Below are positions 1 to 9,280 of a stretch of 64,000 nt of DNA, piece after piece. The stretch lies in contig NZ_CP020814.1 in NCBI RefSeq assembly GCF_002109385.1, positions 2,751,501 through 2,815,500 of the forward strand. Direction: 5' to 3'. The notes beneath the pieces are model-generated. The model was not told where the DNA came from. It was given only the letters and a program-made list of their open reading frames with translations, and did no database searches. The position numbers were made by a program, and so were the translations under genes. Within the stretch, counting starts at the first letter, position 1; each line of letters opens with the position of its first letter. The stretch is from Halalkalibacter krulwichiae (GTDB lineage Bacteria > Bacillota > Bacilli > Bacillales > Bacillaceae_D).

Positions 1-45
1 CTGATCAAATACAATCACGATTAGCGCAAGTAAATAATATTTCAT
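1..45 (-). CDS. lspA: lipoprotein signal peptidase, N-terminal fragment
   Basis: Only the first 15 codons are inside the window; the rest runs off the left edge. They read MKYYLLALIVIVFDQ, which matches the first transmembrane helix of type II signal peptidase and its early Asp-Gln. A strong ribosome binding site (GGGGGA) lies 5-6 bases before the ATG. The enzyme cleaves the signal peptide of prolipoproteins in the membrane. Its place after ileS and a ylyA-like gene is the B. subtilis order. The call rests on the short peptide plus synteny. Confidence 0.8.
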   Translation of the reverse strand, partial: MKYYLLALIVIVFDQ

Positions 46-95
46 TAGTATCCCCCAATTCGTCCACAACTTTCCATACGAATAGCATTATAGCA

Positions 96-119
96 TAAAA
101 AGAGGGGGATAGCCCCCTA
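96..119 (-). terminator. intrinsic terminator after ylyA-like gene
   Basis: On the minus strand a G5/C5 hairpin (stem 103-108 with 113-118, four-base loop) is followed by CTTTTTATG. It overlaps the stop codon of the ylyA-like gene and lies before lspA, so lspA may be partly insulated or read through. Confidence 0.65.
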
Positions 120-767
120 CTTTCCATTCAAGTATTGGTCATAGTGTACATTTCTCTGAAAGACTACATCCTCATCACCTGTATATCCTTCAATCCCTGT
201 AGATAAGAATCCTTCAATTTCCTCTACATACCCGATTAGTTCACCCGTTTCTTCAAGAGATGAATCTTCATATACCATTGGCAATTCATTAAATTCAGCA
301 ACCGATTGGTACGCATCTTCAGCATCAAATTCCGTTTCATCATCATCTCCGTCAAAATTATAACGTCTGAATCCTCCCAGGACTGTTTCCTCTGAAGGTC
401 GATCATCTGTTATTGTATTATTGACTGCACTTACTATAGTACGCGCTGCTGGGTTAGCCTCTAATCGTTCATAAGGAATTTGTTGGCCTGTTACTTCACA
501 AATACCAAACGTTTCATTACTAAATTTATCAAGTGCATGCTCAATTTCCTCATGTTCTCTTTCAAGTTTCTCAAGCAATGCAAAATCCTTCTCTCGCTCA
601 TATAAATCTGTAGCTACATCTGCAGGGTGATTATCATATTGAGACAATTCACCAGTAGAAAAAGACAAGGTTCGGTTTTGTTCTTCTTGAAAATGATGAT
701 TAATTTGTTCTTCTACAGCTTTTTTACGTTGTTGTAAAGCTGCTTTAATTTTTGTATAGTCCTGCAT
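117..767 (-). CDS. ylyA: TraR/DksA-type regulator, YlyA-like
   Basis: A 216-residue protein with an N-terminal coiled coil (about residues 1-90) followed by the conserved TraR/DksA turn FGICEVTG and IPYERLEA, then an acidic tail. In B. subtilis the gene between ileS and lspA is ylyA, a DksA-like protein reported to interact with RNA polymerase in the forespore. I chose the ATG at 767 because GGGGGAGATG sits 3-4 bases upstream. The open frame extends 40 codons further, but that part is poorly supported. Only one Cys (about residue 90) remains of the four-Cys zinc finger, so the finger is degenerate here. The exact role is inferred from family and position. Confidence 0.75.
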   Translation of the reverse strand: MQDYTKIKAALQQRKKAVEEQINHHFQEEQNRTLSFSTGELSQYDNHPADVATDLYEREKDFALLEKLEREHEEIEHALDKFSNETFGICEVTGQQIPYERLEANPAARTIVSAVNNTITDDRPSEETVLGGFRRYNFDGDDDETEFDAEDAYQSVAEFNELPMVYEDSSLEETGELIGYVEEIEGFLSTGIEGYTGDEDVVFQRNVHYDQYLNGK

Positions 768-924
768 TTCATCTCCCCCAATAAAGAAATGACGTCTGTG
801 ACGTTCCTTATTATTGTGACCATCAATAGGAGATATAGCCAACACAACATTTAACAACAGCAAACAGAGCACAAGAAAGGCTTTCACCTTTTTGTGCTCT
901 ACAGGAATATGTTATCTAGGCTTA

Positions 925-3693
925 TTATTTAGAAATATTTGCATAATAGTTCGTAACGGTCTCTGCACAAGACGAACATAGCCCAGAATGCTCTTCATTC
1001 GAACCAACAGTTGTTGAAACAACCCAACAACGTTCACATGTTTCACCGTCAGCTTGCTCTACTACAATCGCTAAATCATCAAATCGAACAGCACTTTCTG
1101 GTGCTTCATTTACTTCACCCGCTAAGTGAACATCTGAAACGATAAATAACTTCTCAAGGGTTGGAATTTTCGTAAGCAATTGACGAACTTCTCCACTCGT
1201 GTAAAGCGTAATCGAAGCTGTTAAAGACTTACCAATTTTCTTTTCATTACGAGCTTGTTCAAGAGCTTTTAGAACATCATCCCTTACTTCCATAAAATGA
1301 TTCCAAGTCGCCTTTAATTCTTCTACATCACCAAACACTTTTGCTTCAGGCATGTCTGTTAATTGTACACTCTCTTCTTTAACAGAAGGAATATGCTCCC
1401 ACACTTCATCAGCTGTATGACTTAAAATCGGAGATACTAATTTAGTTAAGGCAACAAGCGCTTCATACATCACCGTTTGAATCGCTCGACGATTTGGGTG
1501 ATCAGCATGTTCAATATAAAGCGTATCTTTCGCTAAATCCATATAGAAAGAGCTTAAATCAATTGTACAGAAATTATGAATGGTATGATAGACAGTCGAA
1601 AATTGATATTGATCATAAGCTTGCTTCACTTTTTCAATGACTTCATTTAATTTAACGTGCATGAAGAGATCTACACCACTAAGATCACTAACATAATCTT
1701 TTGCTGGATCAAAATCATGTAAATTCCCTAATAGAAAACGGAATGTATTACGTATCTTACGATAAGATTCAGACACTTGTTTTAAAATCTTATCTGACAC
1801 TCGTACATCTGCTTGATAATCAACTGACGCTACCCATAAGCGTAATATGTCTGCCCCTAGTTGCTTCATTACATCATTCGGTACAACGACATTTCCAATT
1901 GACTTACTCATTTTACGCCCTTCACCATCAAGCGCAAATCCATGACTTAATACACCTTTATAAGGAGCTTTTCCAGTAATCGCCACACTTGTGGAAAGGG
2001 AAGAGTTAAACCAACCACGATATTGGTCAGAACCTTCTAAATATAAGTCAGCCGGGCGCTGAAGATCATCACGTTCCTCAAGAACAGCTTGATGAGAAGA
2101 ACCAGAATCAAACCAAACATCCATAATGTCCATTTCACGTGTAAATCTGCCATTTGGGCTATGTTCAGAAGTAAATCCTTCAGGTAAAAGCTGCTCCGTA
2201 TCCCATTCAAACCAAACATTTGAACCGTGTTCACGGAATAATGAAGACACATGATCAATCGTTTCATCTGTAATAATAGGCTCTCCATTCTCACCATAGA
2301 ATACCGGAATTGGTACTCCCCAAGCACGTTGACGTGAAATACACCAATCTCCACGATCTCGAACCATATTAAATAAACGCGTTTCTCCCCATTTTGGAAG
2401 CCATTCAACTTCCTCTATTGCTTTAAGCAATTCATCACGGAAGTTTTCAATTGAAGCAAACCATTGAGCTGTCGCACGATAAATAACAGGCTTTTTCGTA
2501 CGCCAATCGTGCGCATATGAGTGAGTAATAAATGTTAACTTCATTAATGCGCCAACTTCCTCTAACTTTTCCGTAATTGGCTTGTTCGCAGCATCGTAGA
2601 ATAATCCTTCAAACCCAGGGGCCTCAGCAGTCATATGTCCTTTATCATCAACTGGACATAGTACGTCTAGTCCATATTTTTGACCAACGATAAAATCTTC
2701 TTCACCGTGCCCAGGAGCTGTATGTACACATCCAGTACCAGCGTCTAGTGTTACATGCTCTCCACACATAACTAAGGATTCACGATCATAAATAGGATGT
2801 TTTGCTTTTACATATTCTAATTCTGTCCCTTTGATCGTTTTCAGTACTTCTAGATTTTCCCATTCAAATTCTTTCACAAGTTGTTCTAATAAACCTGCAG
2901 CAACAACATATTTCTTATTATTAACAGCAACCACGTTATAATCCAAATCAGGATGAACAGCAATTCCTAAGTTTGCCGGAATAGTCCAAGGGGTAGTTGT
3001 CCAAATAATAATATTCTCATCGCCATTAAGAACGCCTTTACCGTCACTTACTTGAAAGGCAACATAAATAGAAGGAGATCGCTTATCTTTATATTCGATC
3101 TCAGCCTCTGCAAGGGCAGACTCTGAAGAAGGAGACCAATATACTGGCTTTTTGCCTTTATAAATAAAGCCTTTCTTTGCCATTTCTCCAAACACTTTAA
3201 TTTGTTGTGCTTCATAAGCTTTATCTAAAGTTACATAAGGATTCCACCAATCTCCACGAACTCCTAATCGCATAAACTGTTCACGTTGTCGATCAATCTG
3301 CTTACGAGCGTATTCCTCACATAACTTACGGAACTCGGCTACACTCATAGATTTACGGTTAACCTTCCCGCTTTTCGTTAATGCCGTTTCAATTGGTAAT
3401 CCATGTGTATCCCAACCTGGAACATAAGGTGCATTAAATCCGCTCATAGACTTATAACGGACAATGATGTCTTTCAAAATTTTATTTAATGCGTGTCCCA
3501 TGTGAATATCACCATTCGCATAAGGAGGCCCATCATGCAAAACAAATAACGGACGGTCAGCAGTTCGCTCCTGCACCTTTTGGTAAATATCCATCTCGCT
3601 CCATTTAGTTTGTCTTTCTGGTTCACGATTTGGCAGATTCCCTCTCATTGGGAATTCTGTTTTTGGCATTAGTAATGTTTCTTTATAATCCAT
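925..3693 (-). CDS. ileS: isoleucyl-tRNA synthetase
   Basis: A 922-residue class I synthetase that charges tRNA-Ile in the cytoplasm. The HIGH-like motif HMGH is at residues 64-67 and KMSKS lies in [10 protein letters not shown] near residue 600. An editing (CP1) domain lies between them, with [11 protein letters not shown] at its start. The C-terminus carries a four-Cys zinc site (CERCW and CSSCAE). The length is normal for the bacterial Bacillus-type enzyme. It follows divIVA but is separated from it by a T-box leader, so it is controlled independently by the charging of tRNA-Ile. Confidence 0.98.
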   Translation of the reverse strand: MDYKETLLMPKTEFPMRGNLPNREPERQTKWSEMDIYQKVQERTADRPLFVLHDGPPYANGDIHMGHALNKILKDIIVRYKSMSGFNAPYVPGWDTHGLPIETALTKSGKVNRKSMSVAEFRKLCEEYARKQIDRQREQFMRLGVRGDWWNPYVTLDKAYEAQQIKVFGEMAKKGFIYKGKKPVYWSPSSESALAEAEIEYKDKRSPSIYVAFQVSDGKGVLNGDENIIIWTTTPWTIPANLGIAVHPDLDYNVVAVNNKKYVVAAGLLEQLVKEFEWENLEVLKTIKGTELEYVKAKHPIYDRESLVMCGEHVTLDAGTGCVHTAPGHGEEDFIVGQKYGLDVLCPVDDKGHMTAEAPGFEGLFYDAANKPITEKLEEVGALMKLTFITHSYAHDWRTKKPVIYRATAQWFASIENFRDELLKAIEEVEWLPKWGETRLFNMVRDRGDWCISRQRAWGVPIPVFYGENGEPIITDETIDHVSSLFREHGSNVWFEWDTEQLLPEGFTSEHSPNGRFTREMDIMDVWFDSGSSHQAVLEERDDLQRPADLYLEGSDQYRGWFNSSLSTSVAITGKAPYKGVLSHGFALDGEGRKMSKSIGNVVVPNDVMKQLGADILRLWVASVDYQADVRVSDKILKQVSESYRKIRNTFRFLLGNLHDFDPAKDYVSDLSGVDLFMHVKLNEVIEKVKQAYDQYQFSTVYHTIHNFCTIDLSSFYMDLAKDTLYIEHADHPNRRAIQTVMYEALVALTKLVSPILSHTADEVWEHIPSVKEESVQLTDMPEAKVFGDVEELKATWNHFMEVRDDVLKALEQARNEKKIGKSLTASITLYTSGEVRQLLTKIPTLEKLFIVSDVHLAGEVNEAPESAVRFDDLAIVVEQADGETCERCWVVSTTVGSNEEHSGLCSSCAETVTNYYANISK

Positions 3694-3730
3694 TCAACTT
3701 TCCTCCATTTTGGATATACTTTTAAAACAC

Positions 3731-3960
3731 AAAAAAACTCCTCTCCCAAAAGGGACGAGAAGTTAACCCGTGGTACCACCCTGTTGAAAAGGAATTACCC
3801 CTTTCCACTCTTGATTCGTAACGTGAATAACTCGTTGCAGCCTACTATCATTTCAGTGCAAGACTTAAGGGTGATTTTCTAGTGTGAACATGTCCAGGCT
3901 TTCACCATCCCTGAATCGCTAAGCACATTTTATACACTGTACTCGTCCCTATCATCGTCT
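3731..3960 (-). promoter_or_regulatory. T-box riboswitch (Ile specifier) of ileS
   Basis: The minus strand carries the canonical T-box AGGGTGGTACCACG (3765-3782), followed by a terminator hairpin (CTTCTCGTCCC TTTT GGGAGAGGAG, 3738-3762) and a run of seven T. The upstream arm has a Stem I region with the likely specifier codon ATC (Ile) at 3873-3875, in the context GAAAATCACC. Uncharged tRNA-Ile would pair with the specifier and the T-box bulge, favouring the antiterminator. This fits the downstream ileS gene. The 5' boundary is approximate. Confidence 0.95.
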
Positions 3961-4045
3961 TTTTTAACATATTTTAATGAGTATCATTATAAGATAGCCA
4001 TTTAAGAAGTGCAAGTTAATTCCAGAAAAAAGTCATAAATCTCTG

Positions 4046-4531
4046 TTAACGCTCTTCATACACTTCTTCTTCTTCGATTACTTCATTCCAATCATCCGTT
4101 TGCAACATTTCAAGCTGTGCTTCAATTAACATTTTAAAACGCATTTTATAAACGGAAGCCTGCTTCTTCAATTCCTCCATCTCAATCATCACTTTCCTTG
4201 ATTTAGAAAGTGCATCGTTAATTATACGATCCGCATTTTTTTCTGCTTCTTTCACAATTAACTGGGCTTCTTTTTGCGCATTTGTTCTTACTTCTTCCGC
4301 CGCTTCTTGAGCGACGAGAATGGATTTATTCAACGTCTCTTCAATATTCTTAAAATGGGCAAGCTTATCATCTAGATCCGTAACTTGCTCAAATAATTCT
4401 TTCTTTTCTCTAAGTACTGCTTCGTAATCTTTAATGACTTGATCTAAAAACTCATTTACTTCATCTTCATCATAACCACGAAATCCTCTTGTAAACTCCT
4501 TATTGTGAATATCTAAAGGGGTTAAAGGCAT
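4046..4531 (-). CDS. divIVA: cell-division positioning protein DivIVA
   Basis: A 161-residue coiled-coil protein that binds negatively curved membrane at poles and septa. In Bacillus it positions the Min system and the forespore chromosome. The start MPLTPLDIHNKEF and the following FRGYDEDEVNEFLDQV are the typical N-terminal membrane-binding domain, and long heptad regions follow. The open frame begins five codons earlier at a GTG, but GGAGGTGG lies 6-8 bases before the ATG at 4531 and the family starts at MPLT, so I took 4531. The acidic tail EEEEVYEER is slightly variable, as in relatives. Confidence 0.96.
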   Translation of the reverse strand: MPLTPLDIHNKEFTRGFRGYDEDEVNEFLDQVIKDYEAVLREKKELFEQVTDLDDKLAHFKNIEETLNKSILVAQEAAEEVRTNAQKEAQLIVKEAEKNADRIINDALSKSRKVMIEMEELKKQASVYKMRFKMLIEAQLEMLQTDDWNEVIEEEEVYEER

Positions 4532-4635
4532 GCAAGCCACCTCCACGTTGTAATTTCAAAAATGCTATCTTTAAAATCAGGTTGTCGTATCAATTCGACA
4601 GAAAAAACAAAAAACCTGCATCTTTTTTAATTTAA

Positions 4636-5409
4636 TTATCTTTTTTTCCCGAAACGTAACCGGAATTTATCTTTTTTTGTCATCCCTTCTATAGCCATGA
4701 TTTTAGCACGGCCGTATTTACGAACAGATATGTAGTCTCCTTGTCTTATGATGAAGTCAGGTCGATCAACGATTTTCCAGTTAACTTTCACTAAACCTCT
4801 TTCAATTAATGGAGATACTTTTGTCCTTGAAAGGTTGTACATCTGTGCAACAATTACATCTACTCTCATGGAGGAAACTGTCGCAGTCGCTTCTTCCCAG
4901 TCATCTTTAGGCTTAATGTGCTCAGATAATGAAATTCGATTCAACCGAACAGTAGCTTTTCCAATTGTTTGAATGTTTGCTTGCACATAATCAGCTATTT
5001 CAGATGCTATAACACATTGAATAACATCATCAGACATGAAAATATCACCAAATTTATCTCTTTTTAACCCTAAATTCATTAAAGAACCCAGAACTTCTCG
5101 ATGTTCCAATGTTACAAATTTCGCTGGATAATCAACTGAAAAAAGTCTCAACTGGAAATCGTCTTCTGTCGTTTCTAAATAAGATGGGGTTAAGCGCATT
5201 CTCTGCCTTTCTGCAAAAGGAGAGCCTCCCGAGAATGAGAGGCTCACTTCATCATCATGTCCAATTAGTGTACGAACAATTTCTTGTTGCCTAGGATCTA
5301 GAAAATCACTTAAACGATCAAGATGGCGGACCTTAACAGCTTCTTGCCATTCTAACACCTGATCAACAAATGGTCGCTCTTCCTCGCGAAAGTGTTGGTA
5401 TATACTAAT
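4636..5409 (-). CDS. ylmH: S4-domain RNA-binding protein YlmH, apparent ATT start
   Basis: An RNA-binding protein of the YlmH family with an S4 domain in the C-terminal 75 residues (VDVIVAQMYNLSRTKV, then GDYISVRKYGRAKI). It belongs to the division-associated ylm operon; B. subtilis YlmH has been linked to ribosome rescue. A GTG at 5358 would truncate the conserved N-terminus and has no ribosome binding site. Upstream in the same frame is SIYQHFREEERPFVDQ, matching the family. An in-frame TGA lies just before it. The only sensible initiation site is an ATT at 5409, 9 bases after AGGAG. That gives 257 residues, the usual family length. Confidence 0.88.
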   Translation of the reverse strand: MSIYQHFREEERPFVDQVLEWQEAVKVRHLDRLSDFLDPRQQEIVRTLIGHDDEVSLSFSGGSPFAERQRMRLTPSYLETTEDDFQLRLFSVDYPAKFVTLEHREVLGSLMNLGLKRDKFGDIFMSDDVIQCVIASEIADYVQANIQTIGKATVRLNRISLSEHIKPKDDWEEATATVSSMRVDVIVAQMYNLSRTKVSPLIERGLVKVNWKIVDRPDFIIRQGDYISVRKYGRAKIMAIEGMTKKDKFRLRFGKKR

Positions 5410-5428
5410 TGTTGTTCACTCCTATCTT

Positions 5429-5692
5429 TTATGCACCAAAAAGGGCCAACACGCCGACTCCCGCCATACGTAAAACGATAATAGCCACAATTGGAGAAAG
5501 GTCGATCATACCAAGTGGAGGTATAAATCTTCGGAATGGCTCTAAATAAGGCTCCACAATTCTTCCTATAAATTGGCCTATTGACGATTCTCTAGCATTA
5601 GGGAACCAAGACATGAGAATATAGCCTATAATAAAGAATGAGTAAATATAAATCGCATTATAAAGTAATCCACCAATCATTTGCAAAAACAA
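5429..5692 (-). CDS. ylmG: YggT-family membrane protein YlmG
   Basis: An 87-residue protein with two hydrophobic helices flanking the YggT motif EPYLEPFRRFIPPLGMIDLSP. It sits between sepF and ylmH as in B. subtilis. Homologs in chloroplasts and bacteria affect nucleoid or membrane organisation; the molecular function is not established. The ten-base gap to sepF and the 19-base gap to ylmH indicate co-transcription. Confidence 0.93.
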   Translation of the reverse strand: MFLQMIGGLLYNAIYIYSFFIIGYILMSWFPNARESSIGQFIGRIVEPYLEPFRRFIPPLGMIDLSPIVAIIVLRMAGVGVLALFGA

Positions 5693-5702
5693 TCACCACC
5701 TT

Positions 5703-6170
5703 TTAATACTTACCTTCAAAATGCTCTTGCATCATCTCTGTAATCGTTCCTGTTACATCAACATTATCTGGGGTACAAAGAAAAATGTTAGCACCAATTT
5801 TTTGGATATCTCCACCAATAGCATACACCGTTCCACTTAAAAAATCGACTATACGCTTGGCTTGATCATAAGAGATTCGTTGTAAATTTATAATAACAGC
5901 TTTACGATTCTTTAAATGATCAGCAATTTCCTGAGCTTCGTCATAAGTTCTTGGCTCAAGTAAAATCACTTTCGCCCCTTTTTGAACACTTTGTAAGCTT
6001 ACTACATTTTGTGGAACAGCTTGAGGTTGTTGCTTATTCTGCTGCTGATTTCTTGGTTTTTGCTTCTGTTCATAATCTACACTCTCTTGTCGATTATCCA
6101 CAAATTCTTCTACTTCTTCATACTCATCCTCAAGTTCGAAAAAACGCTTAAATCGAGATTTCATCCCCAT
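5703..6170 (-). CDS. sepF: cell-division protein SepF
   Basis: A 155-residue protein that bundles FtsZ filaments and anchors them to the membrane. The N-terminal helix [13 protein letters not shown] is the amphipathic membrane anchor. An acidic then Gln-rich linker (about residues 14-60) leads to the globular SepF core, with the conserved stretches [32 protein letters not shown] and [11 protein letters not shown]. It is in the ylmE-sepF-ylmG-ylmH run downstream of ftsZ, as expected. Confidence 0.96.
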   Translation of the reverse strand: MGMKSRFKRFFELEDEYEEVEEFVDNRQESVDYEQKQKPRNQQQNKQQPQAVPQNVVSLQSVQKGAKVILLEPRTYDEAQEIADHLKNRKAVIINLQRISYDQAKRIVDFLSGTVYAIGGDIQKIGANIFLCTPDNVDVTGTITEMMQEHFEGKY

Positions 6171-6192
6171 TTATATTCTCCCCTCTTCTGAA

Positions 6193-6873
6193 TTATTCTC
6201 GTCCAACTAAAGCTGACCCAATTCTAACAAATGTCGCCCCTTCTTCCACAGCCACTAGATAGTCATTTGACATTCCCATCGACAGTTCGGTACAAGGTGC
6301 GTGGTCAAGTTTTAATGATTTTATCTCATCTCTTAATTGTCTTAGCTGCTTAAAAATAGGGCGTGTTAACTCAGGGTCTTCATAAAAAGGTGCCATCGTC
6401 ATCAAACCAACAACTTGAATTTTTTCAAAGTCTGCTAATTGATCAATGAATGTTCGCAGATGATTTGGTTCAATCCCTGCTTTAGATTCTTCACCTGAAA
6501 CGTTAACTTGCACAAAACATTTTATTTTTTGACCTTCTTTTAAACGCTTGTCCAATTCTTCAGCTAAAGATAATCGATCAAGCGAATGAAGATATTCATA
6601 TTTCCCTATTATTTTTTTTACTTTACGTGTTTGTAGGGAGCCTATAAAATGCCACACTCCTCGTTCGTTTAGTTCTTCCCATTTTTCTAGAGCGCCTTCT
6701 GCACGATTTTCACCAATATGTATTAAACCATTATCTAGAGCTGCTTTAGTCGTAGCGACACTTACATATTTTGTGACAGCAACAATGTTAACAGTATTTG
6801 GATCACGGCCAACTTTATCACAAGATGCCTTGATTGCATTTTCAATATTTGTTAAATTCTCTTTTATATCCAT
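6193..6873 (-). CDS. ylmE: YggS-family pyridoxal-phosphate homeostasis protein
   Basis: A 226-residue PLP-binding protein of the YggS/PROSC family, a single TIM-barrel domain without known catalysis that controls free PLP. The PLP lysine lies in IVAVTKYVS near the N-terminus. GENRAEGALEKWEEL, WHFIGSLQTRKV and ELSMGMSNDY are family signatures. The ATG directly abuts the stop of pgeF and its ribosome binding site (GGTGGTGAA) lies in the end of that gene, which suggests coupled translation. Confidence 0.95.
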   Translation of the reverse strand: MDIKENLTNIENAIKASCDKVGRDPNTVNIVAVTKYVSVATTKAALDNGLIHIGENRAEGALEKWEELNERGVWHFIGSLQTRKVKKIIGKYEYLHSLDRLSLAEELDKRLKEGQKIKCFVQVNVSGEESKAGIEPNHLRTFIDQLADFEKIQVVGLMTMAPFYEDPELTRPIFKQLRQLRDEIKSLKLDHAPCTELSMGMSNDYLVAVEEGATFVRIGSALVGRE

Positions 6874-7704
6874 TTATTTCACCACCGATTTAATTCCAAT
6901 AAAGCTCATCATTCTTCCTGTTTTTCCATTTTCAGCTCTATGAGAAAACATTCTCGTGTCCAAAGTTGTACAAATAGAAGAATTAATAATATGATCCGGG
7001 AGAATTCCTACTTCAATAAGTTGATTTTTGTTTATCTCGCGTAAGTCGAGTAGGTATTTATTATTCCCAATTGTTTCATATGGAAGATTACCGTTGTCTA
7101 CAGGCAAGCTTTTCGTCACTTCATCTATTACTTTTTGATCAACCTCATAAGCTTGTTTACTTATACAAGGACCAATTGCCACATGAATGTCTTCTACTCT
7201 AATGTTCTCTTGTGTCTTAAATACCTGAACCATCTTAGCTCCAATATTCTTCACTGTCCCTCTCCAACCTGCATGAGCTAGACCGACTACTTCATGACTT
7301 GGTGAATAAAAGTAAAGTGGAACACAGTCCGCATAAAGACTTGTTAAGAGAAGATCTTTCTCGTTCGTGTAAATTCCATCTGTGTGAGCAATAGCTGTTT
7401 TTAAACTTCTACTTCCTTTACCAGCGTCTTCCATTGTAACCTTTTGTATATCGGCTTCATGTACTTGTTCTGTACCAATCCAATTTTCTAATGATATATT
7501 TAAATCATTAGCTACTAATTGTCGGTTTTGTAAAACACTTTCCCACTCATCACCAACATGGAATCCCATATTTAAACTACTAAACGGACTTTTACTTGTA
7601 CCGCCATCTCTTGTAGTAAAACCAACAACAAGTTGTGGGCGAGACTCACTCCATGGTTGGATTGTAACATAGCGATTATTAACTTGAACAAAAGCCTCCA
7701 CCAA
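6874..7704 (-). CDS. pgeF: multicopper-polyphenol-oxidase family purine nucleoside phosphorylase (PgeF/YlmD)
   Basis: A roughly 276-residue YfiH/YlmD family protein. Family members act as purine nucleoside phosphorylase/adenosine deaminase or peptidoglycan editing factor. The His/Cys metal site is visible in SLYADCVPLYFYSPSHEVVGLAHAGWRGT and AIGPCISKQAYEV. The open frame starts at a TTG at 7731, but GGGGAGG lies inside it and sits 6 bases before a second TTG at 7704 (a GTG follows at once), so I took 7704. It begins the pgeF-ylmE-sepF run. Confidence 0.9.
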   Translation of the reverse strand: MVEAFVQVNNRYVTIQPWSESRPQLVVGFTTRDGGTSKSPFSSLNMGFHVGDEWESVLQNRQLVANDLNISLENWIGTEQVHEADIQKVTMEDAGKGSRSLKTAIAHTDGIYTNEKDLLLTSLYADCVPLYFYSPSHEVVGLAHAGWRGTVKNIGAKMVQVFKTQENIRVEDIHVAIGPCISKQAYEVDQKVIDEVTKSLPVDNGNLPYETIGNNKYLLDLREINKNQLIEVGILPDHIINSSICTTLDTRMFSHRAENGKTGRMMSFIGIKSVVK

Positions 7705-7823
7705 TAGATTCCTCCCCAATTCATGTTTCAATAAATACTTGGCTGACCTGATTTCAATAAGAATTTCGCTTATCGACGATGGCTTCTTTCACTGCATGCA
7801 CCGTCTTTAGGTAACTCACCAAG

Positions 7824-7880
7824 AAAAACTATTGTATCCCCAATCTCCAATGGGAAATTTTCCTTTTGAAGATTGGGTCT
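7824..7880 (-). other. imperfect hairpin between ylmC and pgeF
   Basis: On the minus strand CCCAATCTTC pairs imperfectly with GGAGATTGGGG across about 20 bases. A T run occurs only about 12 bases further downstream, so it is not a clean terminator. It lies in the 226-base gap between ylmC and pgeF, where a weak attenuator or the pgeF promoter leader could be. I see no gene in this gap. Confidence 0.35.
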
Positions 7881-7930
7881 TACCTTATTTTAGCACAGGT
7901 GTATTGATACAAGAAACGACTTTCTTTTCA

Positions 7931-8221
7931 TTACCTGTTTCTTGGTGTCGAAGGAGGTTCAAATTTTACTGGTTTTCTCTCATAAACATTTGGTACTTCA
8001 ACTAAAATAACATCAGATCCAATTCGAATGATATTTTTCCAAGGGATAATGATTTCTTCAGATTCCTTCCCAAAAAGACCCATCATCTTTCCGGAAGCAT
8101 TGATAATAAGAGCTTCAATCGTTCCAGTTTTTAAATTGATATCAAGGTCTGTTAGCTGTCCTAACCTTTTACCGTTGTCCATATTGACAATGTCTTTCAC
8201 TTGCAATTCAGAAATTTTCAT
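7931..8221 (-). CDS. ylmC: YlmC/YmxH family PRC-barrel protein
   Basis: A 96-residue protein with a single PRC-barrel-like domain (MKISELQVKDIVNMDNGKRLG, then EIIIPWKNIIRIGSDVILVEV). The family is conserved in spore formers and sits after sigG; its function is unknown. The open frame reaches 8278, but GGTGGGAG lies 5-6 bases before the ATG at 8221 and the family starts with MKISE. The B. subtilis protein is shorter; here a basic, proline-rich tail (FEPPSTPRNR) is added. Confidence 0.88.
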   Translation of the reverse strand: MKISELQVKDIVNMDNGKRLGQLTDLDINLKTGTIEALIINASGKMMGLFGKESEEIIIPWKNIIRIGSDVILVEVPNVYERKPVKFEPPSTPRNR

Positions 8222-8366
8222 CAAATCTCCCACCCCATTTCTTACATTTCTTAGTTGTACGTCTTCTACTATATGCAAGAACGATCAACAAATATGAACG
8301 ATTCGTTTGACAGTCTAGAAGCTTTATTGTGTTTACCTTAATCATAGGTTTAAAGCAAATTTCCCC

Positions 8367-8447
8367 AAAAAAAGATACCTCATGTAAGGATCTTTTTGTA
8401 ACCTAGCATGGGTGCTAGTAACAAAATTTACCCTAGATGAGGTATCT
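8367..8447 (-). terminator. long terminator hairpin after sigG
   Basis: An 11-base perfect inverted repeat (AGATACCTCAT at 8373-8383 with ATGAGGTATCT at 8437-8447) encloses a smaller hairpin CTAGCATGGGTGCTAG (8403-8418). On the minus strand it ends in TTTTTTTGGGG. It closes the sigG transcript before ylmC. The inner hairpin makes it larger than a usual terminator. Confidence 0.8.
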
Positions 8448-8457
8448 ACTTTGCTCG

Positions 8458-9243
8458 CTAAATTTGAGCATGTTTATTCATTTGTTGAATAGCTGCTTTT
8501 TCTAAACGGGATACTTGCGCTTGAGAGATCCCAATTTCATCTGCCACTTCCATTTGTGTTTTCCCTTGGAAAAATCTCATATTAAGTATCATTTTTTCTC
8601 GATCATTCAAACGTACCATAGCTTCTTTTAACGCAATTTCTTCTACCCAATTGACATCTTTATTCCGTTCGTCGCTGATTTGGTCCATGACGAATATCGG
8701 ATCCCCGCCATCATTATAGATTGGCTCAAATAGAGATACTGGATCTTGAATTGCATCTAATGCAAAAACAACATCCTCTTTAGGAACATCTAACACCTTT
8801 GCAATCTCTTGCACTGTAGGCTCTTTCTCACGTTTCTTTTCGGACATAATCTGATCTCGCACTTGTAATGCTTTATAAGCAATATCTCTTAAAGAACGCG
8901 AGACTCGAATCGGATTATTATCTCTCAAATAACGGCGAATTTCACCTATAATCATAGGAACCGCGTATGTAGAGAATTTTACATTTTGGCTTAAATCAAA
9001 GTTATCAATTGATTTCATTAAACCAATACAACCTACTTGGAATAGGTCATCAACATATTCTCCGCGATTATTAAAACGTTGAATTACACTAAGCACCAAC
9101 CGAAGATTTCCATTTACCAATGTTTCGCGTGCACTTGTTTCACCATTTTGTAACCGCTGAAATAACTCGCGCATTTCTGTGTTCTTTAGAACCGGTAATT
9201 TCGAGGTATCCACACCGCAAATTTCAACTTTATTTCGTGTCAA
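8458..9243 (-). CDS. sigG: RNA polymerase sigma-G factor, late forespore
   Basis: A 261-residue sigma factor nearly colinear with B. subtilis sigma-G. It starts TRNKVEICGVDTSKLPVLK and has region 2 (LVNGNLRLVLSVIQRFNNRGEYVDDLFQVG), the NPIRVSRSLRDIAYKALQV block and a region 4.2 helix-turn-helix (TQMEVADEIGISQAQVSRLEKAA). It directs late gene expression in the forespore after engulfment. It follows sigE but is separated from it by a terminator and has its own candidate forespore promoter. Confidence 0.98.
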   Translation of the reverse strand: MTRNKVEICGVDTSKLPVLKNTEMRELFQRLQNGETSARETLVNGNLRLVLSVIQRFNNRGEYVDDLFQVGCIGLMKSIDNFDLSQNVKFSTYAVPMIIGEIRRYLRDNNPIRVSRSLRDIAYKALQVRDQIMSEKKREKEPTVQEIAKVLDVPKEDVVFALDAIQDPVSLFEPIYNDGGDPIFVMDQISDERNKDVNWVEEIALKEAMVRLNDREKMILNMRFFQGKTQMEVADEIGISQAQVSRLEKAAIQQMNKHAQI

Positions 9244-9280
9244 TTCTTTCCCTCCTATCGCGGGAGATGATGTCTAAGAA

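Noticed and set aside
767..887. A 40-codon hydrophobic, signal-like extension of the ylyA-like frame
   Set aside because: The ATG at 767 has a strong ribosome binding site and begins the family-like sequence; the upstream part overlaps the ileS-proximal gap and has no good site.
1701..2408. Open frames of 92 and 123 codons overlapping ileS
   Set aside because: Both lie wholly inside ileS in other frames or on the other strand, with no motif or ribosome binding site.
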